Assembly (NCBI RefSeq): GCF_900497805.2
Contig: NW_020940358.1
Location: 28,721,146 to 28,785,145, forward strand
Direction of reading: 5' to 3'
Source of the DNA: Vombatus ursinus
Taxonomy: Eukaryota; Chordata; Mammalia; Diprotodontia; Vombatidae
Length of the DNA: 64,000 nt
A program made the translations under genes and the position numbers. The stretch's first letter is position 1. Every line of letters starts with the position of its first letter. The notes beneath the pieces are model-generated. The model did not search any database. It saw nothing but the letters and a program-made list of their open reading frames with translations, and was not told the origin of the DNA. Shown in pieces: positions 56,641 through 64,000 of the stretch.

Positions 56641-56820
56641 AAAGTTGCTGTGTGACCCTAGGTAAATCACTTAACCCTGTTTGCCTCAGTTTCCTCACCT
56701 GTTAAATGAACTAGAGAAGGAAATGGCAAACCCACTCCAGTATCTCTGCCAAGGAAACCCCAAAAGGGGTCACAAAGAGTCAGACACAACTGAAACAACT
56801 GAACAACAAACAAACAAAAT
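56641..56820 (+). mobile_element. MAR1-type SINE, 5'-truncated
   Basis: Starts in the core ('gctgtgtgaccctaggtaaa') and has the full RTE tail ('caaagagtcagacacaactg', 'gaacaacaaacaaacaaaat'). With the preceding copy it forms an inverted pair. Confidence 0.9.
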
Positions 56821-56984
56821 ATTTAGTTGTTTCCAAAATCTAGAAGCAAAGGCATCAAAAGGTGTTAGAGTACATCCTAAGCTTTTAGAACTCCAAAGGC
56901 AGTCTTGCAACTAATAACTTGCACTAAATTGTAAAGGTAAAGGTACAGAGGAGTGAAGATGAGTTCTGTAGATCGTCTAGGTCA

Positions 56985-57187
56985 CAGGGGTGGGGAACCT
57001 CCGGCCTTGAGGCCACATGTGGCCCTCTACATTCTCAAGTGCAGCCCTTTCACTGAATTCAAACTTCACAGAACAAATTTCCTTAATAAAAGGATTTGTT
57101 CGGTAAAATTTGGACTCAGTCAAAAGGCCGCACCTGAGAACATAGAGTGCCATATGTGGCCTCGAGGATGCAGGTTTCCCACCCCTG
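56985..57187. mobile_element. Palindromic hAT-like MITE, copy 2
   Basis: 203 bp, ends caggggtggggaacct and tttcccacccctg. The arms are nearly complementary over about 95 bp with almost no loop. Same family as 51512-51750. It lies at the left edge of the retrovirus fossil. Confidence 0.87.
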
Positions 57188-59007
57188 CAGGATATGATTT
57201 GGAAATAGAAACTAAAAGAATTAAGCAAGAAAAAGAAAGTAAGAGAAGTGCTGGGTCATCATATGTAAAGACAAAAGAAAGATGAAATTTTGAAGAGTTT
57301 TAATCAATGTCCCCTGGAGGGATCAAAAAAAGAAAGGAAGAAAGAAAGTTTGAGCCAGTAGGGACAAGAGAAGAAAGGGTAGAAAAACTAAATAAAGTCA
57401 TAGTCTGTCTATGTTGAGAATGAATGAAGGATCTGAGTGTGAAGGGTTTTTGTAGTTTTGAAATAGGAGATTTGGGGAAGGGTTTTGACCCCACTGAGAT
57501 AAATAAGGATTTGAGAAAGTTTTAGAGAAATTGCTGTCAAAATTTTAAAGATTACCAAATGAAAACTCTTGGAAGTAAAACTCACAGCATAAAATTATTT
57601 GGGTGTACTGAGGGTTTCAAAAAATTACAGATGAGAATAGATGCACTGGGGAAAATATAAGACCTGCATTTTAAGTCTCCATACCTCTCCCCCCCCACCC
57701 CACCCCCTTAAGATATCAAGACTGGCTAAATTAAGAAAGCAAAATGAAATGGTTTGGTTCATGAGCTCACTAAAAAAGTTGGCCCTGAAATTGGAAATAT
57801 TAACAGTAAATAGCCCTTGGGGAAATTGAGGTTCTAAATATTGCTCTTTAAGATTGTAAACCCCAGATTTCATTTTGGTGACCTCATTTGCAATGAGATA
57901 TGCTCTACTATTACAGATATTATACTCAATTAGAATTTAATACAGATCTCCTTTGCTAATCTAGAAAGGAGTTAATAATAATAGGACCTACCCCCCAGGG
58001 TTGTTGATAGGACCAAATAATTGTGAAGTACTTAACACATAATTGTCTAACTTACTCAGAAAATGAGCAATACAATATCCACCCCTTGTAAGAATTAAAT
58101 TGGACAAAATATTTCTTTGGTAATTCTCTGCCACTTAGAGAATGCTATTCTAAATTGGCGCTGTGCCGTTATCATTTAACCTTTCAAGACAGGTGTCCTC
58201 ATAAAGGGAAAAACTTCAGTCTTACTACTGAACTGCCCTGTGATTATACACTAGAAAACTGTTATGCTGATATATTTAAGAAATTCAAATAACAACTGAG
58301 AAATCCCAAAACAAACATTTTAAGGTATTACAGAAAGCAGGATCTGAAACTCTATAAATTAAACTTAGAACACCCGAAAAGGCCTATCAGGTTGTAAGCA
58401 CTATATGAATGTTAATGTTCTTGAATACAATCAATATAGAATATAGAATATATACAACCAATATAGAATACCAAAAGTGATTTTCTATGTAAGATGTGGA
58501 AGTGCATTCAACTCCATTAATAACTGGTAATAAGTTTTGTTTCATGTTTAAAATACATGTGCAACTTTTCTTATATAGTAAATATTTGGGGAAACGTCGT
58601 ATCAGACACACTGTTAAAACAGTAACTTCTCCTTTTAATTCAGCTGCTGTTAGATTCTAAATTGAACTGTTGAAAGAATGTGGTTAAGATGTTTGAAAAC
58701 TGATAAATATTTAACGAGGTATATTTTGCTTTAAATTGGAAAATAATAATAGTAATGACTTACTTTTGGGAGAAAGTGTCCAAATGCTCTTGGGCTATCC
58801 TTGTCTGTTAGGGACTTCTTACTTGGGTGAGGTCATAAGATCTGGTCAGCCTCACCGACAGTGAGTTATGAAACTCTGAAGTGCTGCAGTTTAAGGAACT
58901 AGGACCTCTCTCAGCCAAAGTGGGGAAATTTACAAATTTAGCTAATAGTAGAAAGGGTAAGTTTTGTCTAGGACTATTTATCTACCACTTCTGAAAATTA
59001 TAAAAAT

Positions 59008-59262
59008 TGTTGTTGTTGTTGTTCAGTCATTTCAGATTCTTTGTGACCCCTATTGGAGGTTTTCTTGGCAGGGATACTGGAGTGGTTTGCCATTTCCTTC
59101 TCCAGTTCATTTTACAGATGAGGAAATTGAGGCAAACAGGGTTAAGTGACTTGCCCAGGGTCACATAGCTAGTAAGCGTCTAAGGCCAGATTTGAACTTA
59201 AGAAGATGAGTCTTCCTGACTTCAGGCCTGACACTCTAACAATTGTGCCACCTAGCTGCCCC
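59008..59262 (-). mobile_element. MAR1-type SINE with RTE tail
   Basis: (TTG)n start, 'ggatactggagtggtttgcc', 'gacttgcccagggtcacata' and head 'gccacctagctgcccc'. Full length, inserted in the retrovirus fossil. Confidence 0.93.
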
Positions 59263-59788
59263 TCCATCCCAGTGACAGTCTAAATCAAGAACTTCCAGCA
59301 GACTCAATCTTCCTGGGAAGGCCCATTCCAAGTATTGCTGACCAGCCTGGGACATCTGGGAGTCAAAATGAAAATGTACCACTTAAATGGACGTTGGGAG
59401 TGGGTTGCCAGTTTGCAGGGGGAATTAACATATTAGAATTTCCATATGTGTTATCTCCCCTATTAGATTGTGAGCTCTCTGTGAGCAAGAACTGTTTTGT
59501 ACTCTCACAACTTAACACAGGACTTTTCACTATTCTATTGTTTTGGCCTTTTTGATTCATGGTGTTTATATTTCCTGAGTTTTCTTGGTGATATGTTAAT
59601 ATCCCCTCTAAAATTAGTACATGGTGGCACCAATGTCAAAAGCAAGAAAGTAAGGACCTACATCAGTAACCACGTAAAAGAACACAGAAAGTGGATAAAG
59701 GTCCTCTGATCCATATTTACACAAACACACTCACATATACACATATGTTCATATATACATACACATCTGTCTCTCTATTTATACATCC

Positions 59789-59850
59789 ACCCATCCATCC
59801 ATCCATCCATCCATCCATCTATCTATTGATCTATTGATCTATCTATCTCT
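59789..59850. repeat. (ATCC)n/(ATCT)n simple repeat
   Basis: About eight catc/atcc units running into ATCT units. Confidence 0.93.
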
Positions 59851-60474
59851 GTATCTATCTATATCTCTGCATTGGAGTAGGCAGCTAGAAATCTCTCACT
59901 TGTGACTGAGAAGTTAGCCTAGGCCACAAGTGAATCCATCCACTCCTTAACAGCTTCACAAGGAAGATCTCGTGCCATGATCAATCGATCCTGTTGTTCC
60001 TATGTTAATGGATATCAGGAGAAATTGCAACAAGTTTCCAGATACTCCAACAGGCTATGGCAGAAATCCAATTGCGTAATGATGATACTCTATGGTGGGA
60101 CCCCTTTTCCTGGTTTTCTTGGTTATTCTCTTGGAAAAGGCATACTAGCTACTCTAGTTAAATATGCTTTCTTTGTTTTAGGCCTCATAATTATTTTATT
60201 AAGTGGCTTTGTAAATGTAGATTTAACTCAACCTTCTTGATTTTATAATTGCTGCTTTACCTTTAACAAACTGATAGAATGATACATGGCATTATACAGG
60301 GTTCATTAGATACTGATGATTTTCACTTCAATTTATACCTTAGATAATTATTTATGTAAGTGACCCACTGAAGAGGATATTTAAATTTGATATACTACTT
60401 TATTTCATTAAGGCTTAATCAATTTACTATGTATTAATGGTCAAGTTGTTATATATTAATCACTTTTCCTTAGT

Positions 60475-60930
60475 ATGTGAACTTGAACTCCCTCTGACCT
60501 GCTTAAGCTTGAACTATTAGTTCCCTATTTAGACACCCTCCACGTATTAAGTTCCCCTCCTCAGGACTTTCCAGATACAAAATTCTAATCAATATTCTAA
60601 TGTATCAGAAATCAATAACATGTAAATCACAAGCTCCCTGTTCTCTCTCAGAGATTGCCAACCACTGGACTTTCCAGAGGATGTTAGGCCACGTTATGAT
60701 AAATTGGTGGAACTTGTGGTTAGTAACCTTTGTTATGCCAGATTGATGTCACTATTTTGGGGTTCCTTTGTATGACTATAAAAGAGCCATCTTGACTGTT
60801 AGGTGTGTCCTTGGTTACCAAGAAGCCTTGGACCCTGTTTGTTGGCAATCATTAGCTTTACTAATAAATGGATCATGCTCAGAAATTTGTTGCCTCAGTT
60901 TCTCTTTATCATGAATTTCTATCATAAGAG
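60475..60930 (+). mobile_element. Retroviral LTR (plus strand), 3' LTR of the fossil
   Basis: Starts TGTGAACTTG. A TATA box ('ctataaaaga') lies at 60776-60785, 'cttggttaccaagaagcctt' follows, then an AATAAA near 60862 and the family end 'gttgcctcagtttctcttta' with a degenerate terminus. Related to the LTRs at 29672 and 32576, but its upstream part differs, so it is another subfamily. Confidence 0.82.
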
Positions 60931-61175
60931 TAAAAAAAAATTAGTTACAGCTATGCCTTGAGAATTCCTTCTAGGATTTATGCAATGAGGGAAGGGGATG
61001 CTGGATATGCTTAATCTCTAATCCCTTCATTCTATTTTCCTTCAGCATACCCTTTCCCTCCTTCTACCACAGCCCTCTCCCCACATTCTCAGCTAGGATC
61101 ACAAGATCAAAGGATTTCATGCTAATTGGGACCCTGGAGGAGTTTGGAAGTCTTTGCACTAGGAACTCTCACCCT

Positions 61176-61902
61176 GAGGAAGTCTATCAAAGTCAGTCAT
61201 CACATAATGTGGCTATCACTGTGTACAATGTTCTGGTTCTGTTCATTTCACTTAGCATCAGTTCATATAAGTCTTTCCAGGTTTTTCTAAAGTCTCTCTG
61301 CTCATCATTTCTTACAGCACAATAGTATTCCATTACATTCATATACCACAACCTTCAGCCATTCCCCAATTGATGGGCATCCTTTCACTTTCCAATTCTT
61401 TGCCACCACAAAAAGAGCTGCTATAAATATTTTTGTACATGTGGGTCCTTTTCCCATTTTTATGATCTCTTTGGGATACAGATCTAGAGGTGGTAATGCT
61501 GGGTCAAAGGATATGCACAGTTTTATAGCCCTTTGGGCATAGTTCCAAATTGCTCTCCAGAATGGTTGGATCAGTTCACAACTCTACCAACAATGCATTA
61601 GTGTTCCAATTTCCCACATCTTCTCCAACATTTATCATTTTCCTGTTTTGTCATGTTAGTCAATCTCATAGGTGTGAAGTGGTACCTCAGAGTCAATCTA
61701 ATTTAGAGTATTTTTTCTTATGACTATAGATAGCTTTAATTTCTTCCTCTGAAAACTGCCTATTCATATCCTTTGACCATTTATCAATTGAGAAATGACT
61801 TGTATTCTTATAAATTCACATCAGTTCTTTATATATTTTAGAAATGAGGCCTTTATCAGAGATACTTTATCAGAGAGATAAAGAGGACTTTATCAGAGGC
61901 TG
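61176..61902 (-). mobile_element. 5'-truncated L1, ORF2 C-terminal part
   Basis: Reverse ORF2 end: 'cagccattccccaattgatg', 'ctctttgggatacagatcta', 'ccaacaatgcattagtgttc', up to 'aatgaggcctttatcagaga'. The 3' UTR is largely missing on the left. The right end carries three close copies of tttatcagag (61850-61902). Confidence 0.88.
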
Positions 61903-61944
61903 TAAAGATTTGAAAGAAATCTTGAAGAACATTCTTTCCTTTTT

Positions 61945-62055
61945 CATGCGAGGAAACTAAGGTTCAGGGAGGATAAATGATTTGCCCAAGGTCACAAAGC
62001 ATATTAATGGCAGAATCAGGACTAGAGTTTATATCTCCCTACTTTGCCAGTGATC
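61945..62055 (-). mobile_element. MIR fragment
   Basis: 'gaggaaactaaggttcaggg', 'gatttgcccaaggtcacaaa'. Confidence 0.8.
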
Positions 62056-62084
62056 TCTCTTCTGCCGTCTGTTACTTTTCATTC

Positions 62085-62230
62085 ACTGAATAAGCATTGT
62101 GTCTACCATGAGCCCAGCTGCTGGTGACACAAATACAAAATATGAAACAGCCTTTGTCTCGTGGGAGTTTATATTTTACTGGGAGGTCCCAACATTTACA
62201 CAGACAAATACAACATAATCATATAATTAC
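62085..62230 (-). mobile_element. L2 3'-end fragment
   Basis: 'cattgtgtctaccatgagcc', 'tctcgtgggagtttatattt', 'acattt.acacagacaaatac' as in antisense L2. From 62231 to 62823 nothing is recognised. Confidence 0.6.
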
Positions 62231-62823
62231 ATGTAATGGGGCTATGACACATGCCCAGATTCCCCAAGATGGAGGTACTCATGGGAAGGATGCCAGGCAC
62301 CAGCTTCTGGAAGAAGAGTCCTGTGTTCTCCTATCACATGGGGAGAAGCAGCCTCTTTACACTGGCTGCCATAACCAAACAGGCTTCATCTTTAAAACTG
62401 AAACTTCCTTAGTCTCACTCTCTTTTCTGCAGTCCAGGGGGTAAAGGTTCCGTTTACCTGTAGCATGGGTGGGCAGTGGGGAGGGTTATTTACCTCCTTC
62501 CCTCTAGGCCCTATGTCCCTGAGATACAGAGTTGCCATTTGGGGGTTTCATTTGCTCTTTTCAATTCTAAGCATGGACAGTACAGTCCCTGAACCCAGGA
62601 GTTCTAGCTATGGCAACCCTGGAAGCAGGATTCCAGACCAAATGTTGCTACCAGCGCAAGGGAGAAACCCTGAGAAGCCCAGGTACCAAGATGAAAGCCC
62701 AAAGAGATTGTTTTTAATATAGCTTAATAGGACTGGTGCTACATAGGAACTGAGCCAAATCCCTCTCTGGTCCCCGAGACTGTGATGGTGCAAGGGAAGA
62801 TCATGTAGCACACACCCCCAGGT

Positions 62824-62833
62824 NNNNNNNNNN
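62824..62833. other. Assembly gap (10 N)
   Basis: Ten Ns directly before a GT repeat. The true length is unknown. Sequence across it should not be read as continuous. Confidence 0.99.

Positions 62834-62880
<47 letters not shown>
62834..62880. repeat. (GT)n microsatellite
   Basis: About 23 units beginning at the gap, so its length is a lower bound. Confidence 0.96.
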
Positions 62881-62881
<1 letters not shown>

Positions 62882-63149
62882 TGTTTGCATTTTTGTTCTT
62901 GCTATACCTTTGAAGTAGATATTCCTTTGTGAAAACTAATCCAACAGTTAAATGGTCCCAATGGAACTGCAGTACAGGGGATCTCTAGAATTGTGGGAAC
63001 GGGATTAGTAGGGGCTTGGGCAAGTAGCAAAAACTGACCTTAAACCCTCTTAAGGATACTGGAAAGCTCTGAGGGAGGAACAAAATATAGCAGATCTAGT
63101 CTTCAGATACAGGAGACTAGGGAAGTCACTGTTACATATAATTTACATT

Positions 63150-63295
63150 TAAAGATCCAGCTCAAATTTCCATCTTCTCCATGAAGCCTTCCCTGGACTC
63201 CTCCAACCCAAGGCAATCTCATCCTCTTCTGAGACCTTAGGGCACTTCAGTTGGCCTTATCACTTATACTCTGCCACTGTAAAAAAGGAAATATC
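63150..63295 (+). mobile_element. L2 fragment near 3' end
   Basis: 'ctccatgaagccttccctgg' and 'ttagggcacttcagttggcc'. A diverged MIR-like stretch follows at 63360-63475 ('ttgagttcaaacctcagctt'). Confidence 0.68.
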
Positions 63296-63567
63296 TTTTA
63301 TATCACTCTTCCCCTCTGCCCCCTACCCCATATATATAGGGAACACAGTATTGGATTTGGGAAGGAGGAGAAAGAACACTGGGCTTGAAATCAGAGGACT
63401 TGAGTTCAAACCTCAGCTTGATAACTTGTTTGTTGTTTCTTTAAGCACATCCATCCATGTCTTTGGGCCTCAGCTCCTTATGAAGCCTGTGGTACTCAAC
63501 AAGTGTTTATTTCATTGATTCTCAATGCTCCATTTGAGCTTTTGCAACCACCTCTCACAGTTGCCAA

Positions 63568-63568
63568 A

Positions 63569-63639
<71 letters not shown>
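63568..63639. repeat. (CT)n(CA)n compound microsatellite
   Basis: About 12 CT then 24 CA units. From 63640 to 64000 the sequence is GA-rich and not confidently assigned, possibly antisense L2. Confidence 0.95.
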
Positions 63640-63640
<1 letters not shown>

Positions 63641-64000
63641 CTTGTCTTGGAACCTGGAAGGTTCCTCCCTGAACTAGCATGCCATTGCCCACTGACTCCT
63701 TGTGATTTTTTTCTATTTCCATGAGATGATTTTGGGAGGCGTGGGAGAAAAGAGAGGGGCCTGAGCCAAAGAAGGAGGAGAAGAAAATCATGTAGGTGAT
63801 TTGGAAAGGGGAGGATTGGTGATGTAGATCAGAAGATAAATCTAAGAAAGACAAATTTGGGAGAAATTGAGAAAAATTTGAAGGAGAAGAATCTCTAGGT
63901 ATAGTCTAGAATCTGCTTCTAAGTGGAAAGAAGAGTAGAATAAAGGACAATTAAAAAGGATGTAACAGGATTGAGGAGAGTTAGGGAATAGAATCTGAAG

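Larger units (their letters stand above)
57188..60474 (+). mobile_element. Fossil endogenous retrovirus, internal 3' part
   Basis: Plus-strand relative of the fossil at 21363-29671. 'aattaaattggacaaaatat', 'ggtgtcctcataaagggaaa' and 'aattgaggttctaaat' all have counterparts in order on the minus strand at 24.1-25.4 kb. Near its end, 59977-60240 resembles the C-terminal part of an envelope transmembrane subunit (a CC pair, then a hydrophobic helix). The 3' LTR follows. The 5' part is missing and a MAR1 and a simple repeat have inserted. Broken. Confidence 0.65.

Noticed and set aside
1-64000. A previously undescribed host gene system
   Set aside because: No intact gene, conserved RNA gene or operon-like structure was found; all coding traces belong to transposable elements or a 7SL retrocopy.

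Overview
This window is non-coding mammalian DNA, most likely from a marsupial. I find no host protein-coding gene. The marsupial call rests on the SINE content: many tRNA-headed SINEs with the head gcagctaggtggcgcagtgg, long SINEs whose tails look RTE/BovB-derived (ending near gtcggacacgactga-like sequence), and CORE-SINEs (MIR) with the aaatgctagctattatt-type end. Abundant L2, CR1/L3-like LINEs and L1/HAL1-like LINEs agree. The species cannot be decided from the window. Family names come from remembered features of the families, not from a search.

Layout. 0-11 kb: an L2 in minus orientation, cut by an ORF2-deleted L1 (826-4756, itself carrying two young SINEs), by an ORF1-only half-L1 (5537-8218, perfect 18-bp target duplication) and by a MIR plus a plus-strand L2. 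11-21 kb: MAR1-type SINEs, MIRs, a CR1/L3 relic, L2, L1 3' ends and an RTE-like LINE whose 5' part is inverted (18036-19500). 21.4-30.2 kb: a broken endogenous retrovirus on the minus strand (LTR 29672-30180, gag-type zinc knuckle near 27.5 kb). It is invaded by a SINE, L1s, a MIR and a hAT-like DNA transposon and carries an internal duplication. 30-37 kb: a small DNA transposon, an L1 ORF2 remnant, a pair of LTRs and a third half-L1 lineage, the last two nested in one old SINE. 37.3-41.5 kb: a 4.2-kb L1 composite bounded by one 14-bp target duplication, which looks like a 3' transduction. 42-53 kb: CR1/L3, L2, L1, an RTE-tailed SINE, a hairpin MITE and stretches with nothing recognisable. 53-64 kb: a 7SL (SRP) RNA pseudogene, MAR1 SINEs, a second hairpin MITE, a second retrovirus fossil of the same family on the plus strand (LTR 60475-60930), an L1 3' end, and a 10-N assembly gap in a GT repeat.

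The interest of the window is transposon archaeology. L1 subfamilies appear to have lost ORF2 in different ways yet still spread. Several insertions can be ordered by nesting. Some show the marks of particular insertion mechanisms: twin priming, 3' transduction and poly(A) retroposition. Nothing here is a convincing new host system.
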